The notes: a model not told the origin generated them from the letters alone. Positions 34,939-44,254 are shown, counted from the stretch's first letter. The stretch is 64,000 bases of DNA from Aquabacter sp965279295 (GCA_965279295.1 CBDIHQ010000009.1); one strand, 5' to 3'. Translations and numbers: made by a program.

Positions 34939-35874
34939 ATGACCAGAATAATGAACGTGGCCGTCATCGGCGCCGGCCTCATGGGGCACGGCATCGCGCA
35001 GGTCTTCGCCTGCGCCGGCGCTGAGGCGAGGGTTTTCGATGCGTCGGTTGAGGCCCTCGCCTCGCTCGGCGATCGGATACGCGCCAATCTCTCGGCGCTG
35101 GGCCAGGACATGGGCGCTGCCGACCGCGTCATCGGCTGCACGACGATTGCCGAAACGGTCGCCGCCGCCGATCTCGTCATCGAGGCGGCGGCCGAGAACC
35201 TCGCCGTCAAGCAGGCCCTGTTCGCGCAGATCGAGGGGGCGGCACCGCACGATGCGATCCTCGCCAGCAACACCTCCGTCATTCCCATCGGCGCCATCAT
35301 GTCCGGCCTTGCGCGCCCGGAGAGGGCGCTGGGCACCCATTGGTGGAATCCGCCATTCCTGGTCCCCCTGGTGGAGGTGATCGGGACGGAACGGACGGCG
35401 CCGGAGATCATCGACCGGACGCTGGATATCCTCGTCGCCGTCGGCAAGACACCGGTGCATGTACGCCGGGATGTCCCGGGCTTCGTCGGCAACCGCCTTC
35501 AGCACGCCCTTTGGCGCGAGGCCATCGCGCTGGTCGCGGAAGGGGTCTGCGATGCCGAGACCGTCGACACGGTGGTGAAGGCGAGCTTCGGCCGCCGTCT
35601 CGCCGTGCTTGGCCCGCTGGAGAATGCGGACCTGGTGGGGACCGACCTCACCCTGGCGATCCACGAGACCATTCTGCCGGCCCTCAACCGCGACGCGGCG
35701 CCCTCGCCCTTCCTGCGGGACTTGGTCGCGCAGGGACGGCTTGGAATGAAATCCGGCGCCGGCTTCCGGAACTGGTCGCCAGAGGCGGCCGCCGAGGTCC
35801 GAAGCGGAATGATCCGGCACCTCAAGGCCGCCGCCGAGGATGCACGCCAATCCGACGGAGGAGCTGAGGCGTGA
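34939..35874 (+). CDS. 3-hydroxyacyl-CoA dehydrogenase family protein
   Basis: 311 residues from MTRIMNVAV, after AGGAGGAGAAGG. The NAD-binding motif is VAVIGAGLMGHGIAQVFACAG. ASNTSVIPIGAIMSGLARPERALGTHWWNPPFLVPLVEVI is typical, with the catalytic His in GTHWWNPP. VPGFVGNRLQHALWREAIALV begins the C-terminal domain. HWWNPP in place of the usual HFFNP suggests a substrate other than fatty acyl-CoA, such as a carnitine- or gulonate-type hydroxy acid. It is co-oriented with the cyclase and the Liv-type importer. Confidence 0.85.
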   Translation: MTRIMNVAVIGAGLMGHGIAQVFACAGAEARVFDASVEALASLGDRIRANLSALGQDMGAADRVIGCTTIAETVAAADLVIEAAAENLAVKQALFAQIEGAAPHDAILASNTSVIPIGAIMSGLARPERALGTHWWNPPFLVPLVEVIGTERTAPEIIDRTLDILVAVGKTPVHVRRDVPGFVGNRLQHALWREAIALVAEGVCDAETVDTVVKASFGRRLAVLGPLENADLVGTDLTLAIHETILPALNRDAAPSPFLRDLVAQGRLGMKSGAGFRNWSPEAAAEVRSGMIRHLKAAAEDARQSDGGAEA

Positions 35875-36074
35875 TCCGGTCGAAGAAGGTCATCACTTGC
35901 GCAATCAGGGGCGGCATTCACACGCCGACGGTGTCCCCGCGGCCGCCGAAGACGGCGCAGCGACATGGCAACACCCACTGACGTGCGCGCCATGCTCGCG
36001 CTGAAGGGAGGCAACCGCGTCGGTTTCTAGGAAGAACGCAGATCAACCACACAAAAACAAAGGGAGGAACAAGA

Positions 36075-37214
36075 ATGAACCGCATGTCCCGCCGGGCGCT
36101 TCTCGCGCTCGCTACCCTGGTTTCCGGCACCTTGGCAATCGGCCCGGTGATAGCTCAGACCCCCGAGCCGATACGCATCGGCGCGATCCTGTCCACCACG
36201 GGGCCGGGCGCCGGCGCCGGCATTCCCCAGCGCAATGGGCTGCTGCTCGCGATGAAGCTGTTGAACGAGCGGGGCGGCATCGCAGGCCGGCCGATCCAGC
36301 TCACCATCGAGGACGACGGGTCCAGCCCGGATGCCGCCGTCACCAAGGCCAACAATCTCATTTTCACCCAGAAGGTCGCCGCCATCATCGGCCCGACATT
36401 GACCGCCTCGACGCTTGCCGTGGGCGGCGTCGCGGACCCGGTGAAAGTGCCGGTGATGGCCTTCACCGGCCTCGGCGTGCCCCTGGAGAAGACGCGCAAA
36501 TGCGTGTTCCACATGCTGCCTTCGCAGGATTTGAACGCCCGCGCCCTGCTTGAGGTCGCCTCCAAGGCGCTGAACGTCAAGAAGCTCGGCGTGCTGCACG
36601 ATTCCGCCTACGGCAACATCGTTATGACCAAGCTCAGGGAGGTAAATCCGGACTATCCGGTTGAGATCGTCGCGGTGGAGAAATGGGAAGTGGGCGCCAC
36701 CGACGCCACCACCCAGGCGGCCAAGGTGAAAGCCGCCAGCCCGGACGCCATTGCGGTGATCGGCAATTCCGCCACCCCGTTCCGCAACGCCCGGCAGATT
36801 CGCATCACCGTGCCGCTTCTCTCCGCGCTCGGCACGGCGACCTATGAATATGTGAAGGCCATGGGCGATGCGGGAGACAATATCGTCTTCGCCGAATTCC
36901 TGGTCGCGGAAGACCCGCTCCCCGCGCAGGTCGCCTTCGTGAATGCCTTCCAGAAAGAATACGGCGTGCTGCCGAAGACCATGGAGGCCAGCGCCTTCGA
37001 TGCCTTCAACGCGGTCGCCGCCGGGCTCGCCAAGGTGGGGCCGAACGCACCCGCAGGCGCGTTGTGCGACGCCATCCGTGGTCCGTTCGATGGGGCCATG
37101 GCACGCTTCGACTTCTCCCAGGACGACCTCACGGGACTGACTTTGCAGAGCTACGTCTTCTCGAAGCTCGACAAGGGCAAGTTCGTGCGCCTGCCCTTCA
37201 AGGCCGGCTCCTGA
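36075..37214 (+). CDS. branched-chain amino-acid type ABC transporter substrate-binding protein
   Basis: 379 residues with signal peptide (RRALLALATLVSGTLAIGPVIAQ). The Leu/Ile/Val-binding family is shown by IRIGAILSTTGPGAGAGIPQRNGLLLAMKLLNERGGIAGRPIQLTI and FDAFNAVAAGLAKVGP. It delivers solutes to the LivH/LivM-type permeases encoded next. GGGAGGAAC precedes the start. Substrate range of these homologues covers aromatic acids, amides and urea as well as amino acids. Confidence 0.9.
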   Translation: MNRMSRRALLALATLVSGTLAIGPVIAQTPEPIRIGAILSTTGPGAGAGIPQRNGLLLAMKLLNERGGIAGRPIQLTIEDDGSSPDAAVTKANNLIFTQKVAAIIGPTLTASTLAVGGVADPVKVPVMAFTGLGVPLEKTRKCVFHMLPSQDLNARALLEVASKALNVKKLGVLHDSAYGNIVMTKLREVNPDYPVEIVAVEKWEVGATDATTQAAKVKAASPDAIAVIGNSATPFRNARQIRITVPLLSALGTATYEYVKAMGDAGDNIVFAEFLVAEDPLPAQVAFVNAFQKEYGVLPKTMEASAFDAFNAVAAGLAKVGPNAPAGALCDAIRGPFDGAMARFDFSQDDLTGLTLQSYVFSKLDKGKFVRLPFKAGS

Positions 37215-37242
37215 AGCGCGATCACAAGCCGGAGGCGCCACC

Positions 37243-38127
37243 ATGGCCTTGATGCTGTTCACGCAGGCTCTGCTCGCGGGCATCACCAACGGCTTTGTCT
37301 ATGCTCTCGTGGGCGTCGGCATCGCCGTGATCTTCAAAGGCAGCCAAGTCATCAACGCCATGCAGGGCGAACTCGCCGTGGTGGGCGCCGCCACGGCGGT
37401 GTTCGGCGCCACGGCCTGGGGGCTCCCGCTGTCCCTTGCCGTGGTGGCGGGCGCGCTCACGGGGATGGCGGTCGGCATCCTCGTCGAACTCGGCCCCATC
37501 CGCGCCCTGTTCGACCGGCGGGCACGGGAAGAATCCTTCCTGCTGCTGACGGTCGGCCTCGGCTTCACCTTCTCGGCGGGGGTCCTCTACCTGTTCGGGC
37601 GCGAGGAGCATCTGCTTCCCGCGCTCGGGGACGAGGTCTACGAGGTGTTCGGGGCGATCATCCGCGAGCATGCCTTGTGGGTGATCGGCATTTCCGCCGC
37701 GCTCATCGTCGCGCTGCGCCTGTTCTACCGGCACACCCATCTCGGACTGTGCATGATTGCCGCCTCGATCGACGCCGATGGCGCCGGCACCACCGGCATC
37801 AATGTCCGCGCCATGCGCACCGCCACCTTCGCGCTGGGCGGACTTCTCGCGGCACTGGCGGGGCTTCTCGTCGCGCCGCTCATCGGGGTCGGCTACCAGA
37901 TGGGGCCGCTTCTCACGCTCAAGGGCTTTGCCGCCGCCATTCTCGGCGGTCTCGCCAATCCGCTGGGCGCGTTGGTGGGGGGCCTCGTCATCGGCATCCT
38001 GGAGGCGCTCTCCATCGTCTTCGTATCGTCGGGGCTGAAGGACGCGGTCGCCCTCACGCTCCTCATTGTCATCATGATCTTCGTCCCCGACGGCATTCTC
38101 GGCCGCGGCGGACGCAAGGGAGGCTGA
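37243..38127 (+). CDS. branched-chain amino-acid type ABC permease, LivH family
   Basis: 294 residues with eight or so membrane helices. N-terminus LFTQALLAGITNGFVYALVGVGIAVIFKGSQVINAMQGELAVVGA is diagnostic of LivH, as is GGLLAALAGLLVAPL and LKGFAAAILGGLANPLGALVGGLVIGILEAL near the end. It forms the channel with the LivM-type protein starting two bases after its stop codon. Confidence 0.92.
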   Translation: MALMLFTQALLAGITNGFVYALVGVGIAVIFKGSQVINAMQGELAVVGAATAVFGATAWGLPLSLAVVAGALTGMAVGILVELGPIRALFDRRAREESFLLLTVGLGFTFSAGVLYLFGREEHLLPALGDEVYEVFGAIIREHALWVIGISAALIVALRLFYRHTHLGLCMIAASIDADGAGTTGINVRAMRTATFALGGLLAALAGLLVAPLIGVGYQMGPLLTLKGFAAAILGGLANPLGALVGGLVIGILEALSIVFVSSGLKDAVALTLLIVIMIFVPDGILGRGGRKGG

Positions 38128-38129
38128 GC

Positions 38130-39173
38130 ATGTCCCAGCGCGTATCCCGACCGGCGACCCCTTCCGGCCACACGGCTGCGGCCGGGGTGCCGATCCAGCG
38201 GCGCCCCTTTGCCGGTAAGGCAGCACTCATTGCTCTCGGCATCGCCCTATTCCTCGCCCTGCCGTTCGTCCTGGAGCGGCACGCCGTCGATCTGCTCGTC
38301 TTCTGCGGACTCTACGCTATCGCGGGTGCGGGGGTCGGATTTGTCCTCGGGCAGGGCGGGATCGTCAATCTCGGCCAAGCCGCCTTTTACGGCATCGGCG
38401 GCTACGCCAGCGCATACTGTTCGGCCCGGCTCGGCTGGCCCGCGCTCGCCGGTATCGGCATCGGCGTCGCCATATCCCTTACCGTCGCCGCCATCATCGG
38501 CCGTCCGATCCTGCGGCTGTCCGGCTATTTCCTGGCGTTGGCGACGCTGGCGCTCGGCATCATCTGCACCAACCTCTATTTCGAGGCGGACTTCATAACG
38601 GGCGGAACCCTCGGCGTGCCGGGTGTGCCGAAACTTTCCCTCGCCGGCTTCGTGTTCGATACGCCGGCGCGCTTCTACTTCCTGGTCTGGCCGATCGCGT
38701 TCGTCACCATTCTCGCCATGCACAATCTGATGGGGAGCCGCATCGGCCTTGCCATGCGCGCCATGCGCGATGCCCCAGACGCCGCCATGGTGATGGCCAT
38801 CGACAACGCCCGGCTGAAGCTCTGGATGTTCATGATGTCGAGCGCCCTCGGTGCTCTCTCGGGGAGCCTATTCGCCCATTATGTGGGGTTTGTGAATGTG
38901 GATAGTTTCGGCGTCGACCGATCCATCATGTTCCTTTTGGTGCCCGTCATCGGCGGGGCCTCGGTGCCCGCCGGCGCCATCATCGGCGCGCTGTTCATCG
39001 GCCTCGTCCCCGAGATGCTGAGCACGTTCGGCGACATTCATCGCGTCCTGTTCGGGCTCACCCTCATCGCATCCGTCGTGTTCTTTCCCGATGGCCTTTG
39101 GGGCATCGGCCGCGGCACGCTGAATTTCGTCCGCCGCCGCACGGCCGGTGCGCGGGAAAGGGCCGCGCCATGA
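38130..39173 (+). CDS. branched-chain amino-acid type ABC permease, LivM family
   Basis: 347 residues from MSQRVSRP. About 30 polar residues precede the membrane domain. LivM features are GVGFVLGQGGIVNLGQAAFYGIGGYASA, FLALATLALGIICTNL, MGSRIGLAMRAMRDAPDAAMVMAIDNARLKLWMFMMSSALGALSGSLFAH. The TGA overlaps the ATG of the following ATPase (ATGA). Confidence 0.92.
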   Translation: MSQRVSRPATPSGHTAAAGVPIQRRPFAGKAALIALGIALFLALPFVLERHAVDLLVFCGLYAIAGAGVGFVLGQGGIVNLGQAAFYGIGGYASAYCSARLGWPALAGIGIGVAISLTVAAIIGRPILRLSGYFLALATLALGIICTNLYFEADFITGGTLGVPGVPKLSLAGFVFDTPARFYFLVWPIAFVTILAMHNLMGSRIGLAMRAMRDAPDAAMVMAIDNARLKLWMFMMSSALGALSGSLFAHYVGFVNVDSFGVDRSIMFLLVPVIGGASVPAGAIIGALFIGLVPEMLSTFGDIHRVLFGLTLIASVVFFPDGLWGIGRGTLNFVRRRTAGARERAAP

Positions 39174-39961
39174 GCGGGAATTTGCAGCGCGCTTCCGCGA
39201 CCACGGAGGAATGGGCGCTGGAGTTGAAATCCATCGGCCATCGCTTCGGCGGCTTCCAGGTGCTCCATGACGTGAGCTTCGGCATGCCGGGAACCGGCAT
39301 AACCGGGCTGATGGGGCCGAACGGATCGGGCAAGACGACACTGTTCAATATCATCTCCGGCTTCCTGACGCCCGCCTCCGGGGACGTGCTGTTCCACGGA
39401 TGCAACATCCGCGCGGAAAGCGTCCGCCGCCGCAGCCTGCATGGGCTGGTGCGGACCTTCCAGACGCCGAAGGTGTTCGAGCGCCTGACGGTGGCCGAGA
39501 ACATTATGGTCGGCGCCTACAAGTCTGGCCGCTCAGGCTTTTTCGCCGGCCTCGCCGGCCTTCCCTCCGCCCGCCGGGAGATGGGCGAGATACGCGAAGA
39601 GGCGTTCGCGAGCGCACGGCGTTTCGATCTCGGCGGCATATTCGAAAGGCCCTCCGCCCTTCTCACCGCGGGCCAGCGCCGTCTGCTCGAACTGGCCCGC
39701 GCCTATCAGGGAAAACCCTCGCTGCTGATGCTCGACGAGCCGTCCTCCGGTCTCACCACGACCGAGATCGATGTGCTCATCGCCAAGCTGAGGCTTCTGG
39801 CGGAGGAGGGTATCGCCATCCTGCTGGTCTCCCACGACATGGAGTTGATGGGCGTGACGCAACGGGTCCACGTCCTCAATTTCGGGCGGATCATCGCCTC
39901 CGGCACCATGGCTGAACTCAAAAACGATGCCGCCGTGCGCGAAGCCTATCTCGGAGTGTGA
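39170..39961 (+). CDS. branched-chain amino-acid type ABC ATP-binding protein, LivG family
   Basis: 263 residues. Walker A GPNGSGKTT, the LivG-type RTFQTPKVFERLTVAENIMVG Q-loop, a signature region that reads LTAGQRRLLELARAYQG rather than LSGGQ, and Walker B LLMLDEPSSGL. The LTAGQ variant is common in LivG. Translationally coupled to the permease before it. Confidence 0.92.
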   Translation: MSGNLQRASATTEEWALELKSIGHRFGGFQVLHDVSFGMPGTGITGLMGPNGSGKTTLFNIISGFLTPASGDVLFHGCNIRAESVRRRSLHGLVRTFQTPKVFERLTVAENIMVGAYKSGRSGFFAGLAGLPSARREMGEIREEAFASARRFDLGGIFERPSALLTAGQRRLLELARAYQGKPSLLMLDEPSSGLTTTEIDVLIAKLRLLAEEGIAILLVSHDMELMGVTQRVHVLNFGRIIASGTMAELKNDAAVREAYLGV

Positions 39962-39962
39962 C

Positions 39963-40676
39963 ATGCTGAGCGTAACGGGTCTCTGCGCCGGATACGGCCA
40001 CCTGAACATCCTGAAGGGCATCGATCTCACCGTCGCAAAGGGCGATGTGGTCGGGATTGTCGGCGCGAACGGCGCCGGCAAGACGACGCTCGTGCGTGCC
40101 CTCGCAGGCCTCCTGCCGGCGCACGCCGGGGAGATCCGGCTGGGTGATACCGATATCACCCAGATTCCGCCCCACCGCCGGGGCGCCCATGGGATCGCAG
40201 TGGTTCTGGAAAACCGCAATCTCTTCGGCGAACTGACGGTGCGCGAAAACCTTGCGCTTGCCACGCGCAGCGGCAGGCGCCGTCGGCAAATCTTCAATCT
40301 GGAACGCATCGTCGATCTCTTCCCTGCCGTGGGCGAGAAATTGAATGTGCGATGCGACCTGCTCAGCGGAGGCCAGCAACAGCAGGTCGCCATTGGCCGC
40401 GCCCTGCTGCTTCAGCCGGAACTTGTGGTGATGGACGAACCTTCCACCGGCCTTGCGCCCAAAGTGGTGAAGGACATCCTCGACGTGCTCGCCCGCCTGC
40501 GCGGAGACGGCATGAGCGTCATCCTCGTGGAGCAGAATATCGCCATCGCCTCAAGCGCAACGAGCCGCGCTTACGTGATGGCGACCGGCCGCGTGGCTCA
40601 CGTCATCCCAGAGGGGGGATGGCCCGCCTTCGTAAACGACGAGACCTTGATGGGATCATATCTCGGCCAAAACTAA
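39963..40676 (+). CDS. branched-chain amino-acid type ABC ATP-binding protein, LivF family
   Basis: 237 residues starting two bases after the LivG-type gene ends. Walker A GANGAGKTT, Q-loop ENRNLFGELTVRENLAL, signature LLSGGQQQQVAIGRA, Walker B LVVMDEPSTGLAPKVV. The last gene of the importer operon. Confidence 0.92.
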   Translation: MLSVTGLCAGYGHLNILKGIDLTVAKGDVVGIVGANGAGKTTLVRALAGLLPAHAGEIRLGDTDITQIPPHRRGAHGIAVVLENRNLFGELTVRENLALATRSGRRRRQIFNLERIVDLFPAVGEKLNVRCDLLSGGQQQQVAIGRALLLQPELVVMDEPSTGLAPKVVKDILDVLARLRGDGMSVILVEQNIAIASSATSRAYVMATGRVAHVIPEGGWPAFVNDETLMGSYLGQN

Positions 40677-40719
40677 AGAAAGAGCCGTAAAATTCGCTGG
40701 CGGTGCGAGCCTGGGGATC

Positions 40720-40744
40720 GGCGGCCGGGGTGCGTCCGGCCGCC
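40720..40744. terminator. GC-rich hairpin after the Liv-type operon
   Basis: GGCGGCCGG at 40720-40728 pairs perfectly with CCGGCCGCC at 40736-40744 across seven bases. No T-run follows, so termination or 3'-end protection are both possible. Confidence 0.5.
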
Positions 40745-40861
40745 CCTGTTCAGGTCAGGATCAGGTGGGATCAGTTTGGCTTGGTGGCGGCCTAGATTGG
40801 GGCTGCCGACCCGCTTCATGACCGGCCGTCCATTGGCGGAACCGACCACGTCAGATTCGCC

Positions 40862-41458
40862 TTACCCGTTGGTGATGCGAACGATTTCACCCAGCTTTCC
40901 GTATACGGCGCCGGCGAGGCGTCCGAGCGGCCTCAGGCGCTCCGAATCCACCTTGCCGTCCGCGATCAGGCCATCCCTGACGTGAAACACCTTGATTTCG
41001 CCAACGATGAACTCCGCGCCTGCACGACCGAACGGGATGATCTGATCCAGTGTGCATTCGAGGTTTATCGGGCACGGCATGACGCGCGGAACGTCAATCG
41101 TGTCTGACGGCACACAGTCCAGATTTAGCATCTCCAACTCGCTGATATCGGCGGTATAATCGGCTGCCGACTGGTGCACTTTCTCGATCAAGCTGTCGTC
41201 CACGATATTTACGACAAATGCCCCCGTCTCAAAGATATTGCGCGCCGTATCTTTTCTCACTCCGTCCCGCAATCCGCAGTTAAAGCCGATCATCGGAGGA
41301 TCCGAGGATACGAACGTGAAGCAACTAAAGGGTGCTATATTGGACTTCCCCGAGCGCGATTGGGTTGAAATCCAGGCGATGGGGCGGGGCACGACGACCC
41401 CCGTCAATAATTTGTAGGCGCCCGGTTCATCCAGGTCGCTCGCGAAAATCTTGGCCAT
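40862..41458 (-). CDS. flavin reductase-like (FMN-binding split barrel) protein
   Basis: 198 residues from MAKIFASD. A GTG start 14 codons upstream (41500) is equally possible, as neither has a strong ribosome-binding site. LLTGVVVPRPIAWISTQS, KSNIAPFSCFTFVSSDPPMIGFNC and KDTARNIFETGAFVVNIV are hallmarks of the flavin reductase-like domain. It would supply reduced FMN/FAD to a partner or catalyse its own reduction. It is downstream of the GntR gene on the same strand and opposite the cluster B operon. Confidence 0.85.
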   Translation of the reverse strand: MAKIFASDLDEPGAYKLLTGVVVPRPIAWISTQSRSGKSNIAPFSCFTFVSSDPPMIGFNCGLRDGVRKDTARNIFETGAFVVNIVDDSLIEKVHQSAADYTADISELEMLNLDCVPSDTIDVPRVMPCPINLECTLDQIIPFGRAGAEFIVGEIKVFHVRDGLIADGKVDSERLRPLGRLAGAVYGKLGEIVRITNG

Positions 41459-41520
41459 ATCAGGAGCCCAAACGGGATTGGAGATATCGGGTCTCGTCAC
41501 GCGATATAGTCATCGCTGCG

Positions 41521-42261
41521 TCAGCCGGACTTGTCCGTGAGTTGCATGAGCCCGAGCTTCAGATGCCGACGAAGGATTCTCTCGGTTCGATCGGGAGAGC
41601 GAGCGCGCAGCGCCTCGACGATCTCTTGATGGTCCTTCAAGGCCTGATCGACCAGCTTCTTTTCCGTCCGCGTGATCCATTTCGGATGCAGGAAATATTC
41701 GTTGAAGCTTGTGAGCATCTCGATCAGCCGCGGCGAACATGAGGCCTGAACGATCGTCAGGTGAAACTGATGATTGACGCGCACGCGCTCCGCAGACGAG
41801 GCCTTCTGTCCCTTCTTCACCAGATCTTCCAGGGTCTGAAGCTGCGCGTCGGTGATGCGTTTCGCGGCCAGACGCGCGGCGCAAAGCTCCAGGGCTTCAC
41901 GGATATGGTGAATGTCCAGGATATCGCCGGCCATATCGACCACTTCGACACCGGTGGTCTCATGCTCGCGAACCAGCAGATCGCCGATAAGGCGCGATAT
42001 GGCTTCTCGAACCGGGGTCCGGCTGACGTTCAGCGCCTGGGCGATCTCCACTTCGCGTAGGCGCGCACCGGCTTCGTATTCGCCGGAAATAATCGCCCGG
42101 CGCAGATGCCGGTAGACCTGATCCGCCACCCGCGCGGACCGCATGACCGTGGGCTTGACGGCAGCCGCAAGGTGCGCACTTTCTGCCAGTTCCGGAGCGA
42201 GCTGGGTGGAGGCATCGGTCTGTTGCCCTGCACCCTTGGTTTTTGTAGCAGCATTGCGCAT
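41521..42261 (-). CDS. GntR-family (FCD/FadR-type) transcriptional regulator
   Basis: 246 residues from MRNAATKT, with GGGGG upstream of the ATG. After a 40-residue polar tail comes the winged HTH (VADQVYRHLRRAIISGEYEAGARLREVEIAQALNVSRTPVREAISRL) and the all-helical FCD ligand-binding domain (ILDIHHIREALELCAARLAAKRIT, NHQFHLTIVQASCSPRLIEML). It is divergent from the ABC importer of cluster B across a 560-base region with matched palindromes at each end. Confidence 0.9.
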   Translation of the reverse strand: MRNAATKTKGAGQQTDASTQLAPELAESAHLAAAVKPTVMRSARVADQVYRHLRRAIISGEYEAGARLREVEIAQALNVSRTPVREAISRLIGDLLVREHETTGVEVVDMAGDILDIHHIREALELCAARLAAKRITDAQLQTLEDLVKKGQKASSAERVRVNHQFHLTIVQASCSPRLIEMLTSFNEYFLHPKWITRTEKKLVDQALKDHQEIVEALRARSPDRTERILRRHLKLGLMQLTDKSG

Positions 42262-42489
42262 GCCCGGCCCCCTGTATCGATCTTCTACCGAGGGCCTCAA
42301 CAGAGGCGCCTGTCGTCTTCCAGCCTGCCCGTGATGGACCCTCGTCCGCGAGTGAAGCCCGCGGGATGACGATGCACGCCATGTCGGCACGCGCCGTGAT
42401 GAAGGCGCCAGACGTGCCGCACGACGGCGCGAACTTCAAGAGGCGTTGAGTCCATCGCCGAGACCCGCCGATGAGGATTTCTGCATTCA

Positions 42490-42502
42490 GCATTCAGAAT
42501 GC
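42490..42502. promoter_or_regulatory. candidate GntR operator, regulator-proximal
   Basis: A perfect inverted repeat GCATTC-A-GAATGC, embedded in overlapping TGCATTC/GAATGCA arms at 42482-42503. It lies 229 bases upstream of the GntR start. Its GCAYTC-N-GARTGC plan is repeated at 42776. Between the two, 42503-42775, I see no gene. Confidence 0.55.
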
Positions 42503-42775
42503 AATGTCAACATTAGGGGCTGTTTCGAGCGAGCGTCAAGCAAGCGTATTCGCTCATCTTCAGTCGCTTCTTCAGTCATTTCATCAGCTTTTGGCACGCC
42601 GGCGGGATTCTGATTAACTCTGCGGCAGTGCCTGCCGGGACATTGTGCAAAGTAGGGCCGCATCTTGAAATCAGGCCCGGCACGCCCGCGCGGCAGGTCG
42701 GAAAATGCTGGATCGGCGCCCAGCGCGCCCCGGTGGCACGCCTCTTGCGATCATCAATCCTGCATGCAGCATGCA

Positions 42776-42788
42776 GCACTCTGAGTGC
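42776..42788. promoter_or_regulatory. candidate GntR operator, importer-proximal
   Basis: A perfect inverted repeat GCACTC-T-GAGTGC, 34 bases before the permease ATG and directly beside a second palindrome CTGCATGCAG at 42760-42769. The same symmetry as 42490-42502 points to one dimeric repressor binding both ends. Confidence 0.6.
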
Positions 42789-42821
42789 GACATGCAGTGC
42801 GATAGGAGTGGCTCGCGGCTT

Positions 42822-43487
42822 ATGGACTATACGTGGCACTTCCAGATCGTCTGGGACTATCGAGCGGTGTTCGTGCGCGGCGCGATCATGACCGCGCAGA
42901 TCACGTTCTGGGCGACGTTGATCGGCCTGAGCCTCGGTCTCGCGCTCGGCCTGATGCGGCGTAGCCAACTCTTGGTGCTCCGCGCTCCCGCGGCGACCTT
43001 CATCGAGCTTTTCCGCTCGACCCCTGCGCTGGTGCAGCTCGTGTGGATTTACTACGCCCTGCCGATCGTGACCGGCCTTCAGTTGAGCAACACGGCCTCG
43101 GTCTCCATCGGGCTCGGCCTGCATGCCGCCGCCTATTTCGCCGAGATCTTCCGGGCCGGCGTGAACTCCATCAGCAAGGGGCAATGGGATGCCGCGCGCG
43201 CAATCGGCATGACCTATACCCAGTCTATGCGCAGGATCATCCTGCCGCAGGCCACCCGGCGGATGATCCCGCCCATCATCAACGAGTTTGCCTCCCTCAT
43301 TAAGCTGACGACGCTCGGCTCCGCCCTTGCGGTCTACGAACTGCTTCACGAGGCGAACAACCTCATCAACAGCACCTATCGGCCGCTCGAGATCTACACC
43401 GTCCTGGCCCTGGCCTTCGCTGTTCTCATCTACCCCATCATCTACGCCTCGCAGCGGCTGGAGCAGCGGTGGCAGATCCGCCAATGA
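42822..43487 (+). CDS. polar amino-acid ABC transporter permease (HisM/GlnP type)
   Basis: 221 residues from MDYTWHFQ. Five membrane helices with the family features GAIMTAQITFWATLIGLSLGLALGL, FIELFRSTPALVQLVWIYYALPI and the EAA loop QWDAARAIGMTYTQSMRRIILPQATRRMIPP. AGGAG lies 14 bases before the ATG, which is a wide spacing. Only one permease gene is present, so the channel is probably a homodimer. Confidence 0.9.
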   Translation: MDYTWHFQIVWDYRAVFVRGAIMTAQITFWATLIGLSLGLALGLMRRSQLLVLRAPAATFIELFRSTPALVQLVWIYYALPIVTGLQLSNTASVSIGLGLHAAAYFAEIFRAGVNSISKGQWDAARAIGMTYTQSMRRIILPQATRRMIPPIINEFASLIKLTTLGSALAVYELLHEANNLINSTYRPLEIYTVLALAFAVLIYPIIYASQRLEQRWQIRQ

Positions 43488-44254
43488 AAACCCCAATGAT
43501 CAAAGCCCGCAACGTGCAGAAATCCTTCGGCAACCTGCATGTCCTGAAGGGGATCGACCTCGATATAACCAGGGGCGAAGTTCTGGCGATCATCGGCCCG
43601 AGCGGGTCGGGAAAAAGCACGCTGCTCAGGTGCATGAATTTCCTCGAGGCCTACGATCACGGCGAGATCTGGTTCGACGATCAGCTTGTCGGCTACCGCA
43701 AGAAGGCCAACGGAACGCTCGTTAAGGAAAAGCCTGCCCGGATCGCCGCGATCCGTGCGCGCATGGGCATGGTGTTCCAGAGTTTCAATCTGTTCCCGCA
43801 CATGAGCGTGCTGGAAAATCTGATCGAAGGCCCCACCATCGTCCTCGGGCGTAAGCGCGAGGAGGCGATCGCGCAGGCCAAGGTGCTGCTCGATCGGGTC
43901 GGTCTCTCGGCAAAGAGCGATGTTTATCCGGAAACACTATCCGGCGGCCAGCAGCAGCGCGCGGCGATAGCGCGCGCGCTGGCCATGAACCCCGAAGTCA
44001 TGCTGTTCGATGAGCCGACCTCAGCGCTCGACCCGGAACTCGTCGGCGAAGTGCTGGATGTGATGCGGGCACTCGCCGCCGACGGCATGACTATGGTGGT
44101 CGTCACGCATGAGATGAGCTTCGCGCGGGAAGTTGCCGATCGCGTGATGATGATGGACGACGGCAATCGCGTCGAACTCGACGCTCCCGAGAAAATCTTC
44201 ACCAACCCGTCGCACCCGCGCACAGCGGAATTCCTGCAGCGCGTTCTGCGCTGA
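43484..44254 (+). CDS. polar amino-acid ABC transporter ATP-binding protein (GlnQ type)
   Basis: 256 residues from MKTPMIKA. The ATG overlaps the permease TGA. Walker A GPSGSGKST, Q-loop MVFQSFNLFPHMSVLENLIEGP, signature LSGGQQQRAAIARALAMNP, Walker B MLFDEPTSALDPELVGEVLDVM and H-loop VVVTHEMSFAREVADRV are intact. Confidence 0.93.
   Translation: MKTPMIKARNVQKSFGNLHVLKGIDLDITRGEVLAIIGPSGSGKSTLLRCMNFLEAYDHGEIWFDDQLVGYRKKANGTLVKEKPARIAAIRARMGMVFQSFNLFPHMSVLENLIEGPTIVLGRKREEAIAQAKVLLDRVGLSAKSDVYPETLSGGQQQRAAIARALAMNPEVMLFDEPTSALDPELVGEVLDVMRALAADGMTMVVVTHEMSFAREVADRVMMMDDGNRVELDAPEKIFTNPSHPRTAEFLQRVLR

Noticed and set aside
33928..35850. A 640-codon minus-strand frame opposite the cyclase and dehydrogenase genes
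   Set aside because: No domain pattern, antisense to strong genes, and composition typical of a shadow frame.
35965..36030. A 21-codon frame, MATPTDVRAMLALKGGNRVGF, before the Liv-type binding protein
   Set aside because: It faintly resembles the start of a larger enzyme and could be a remnant, but there is no further support and no ribosome-binding site.
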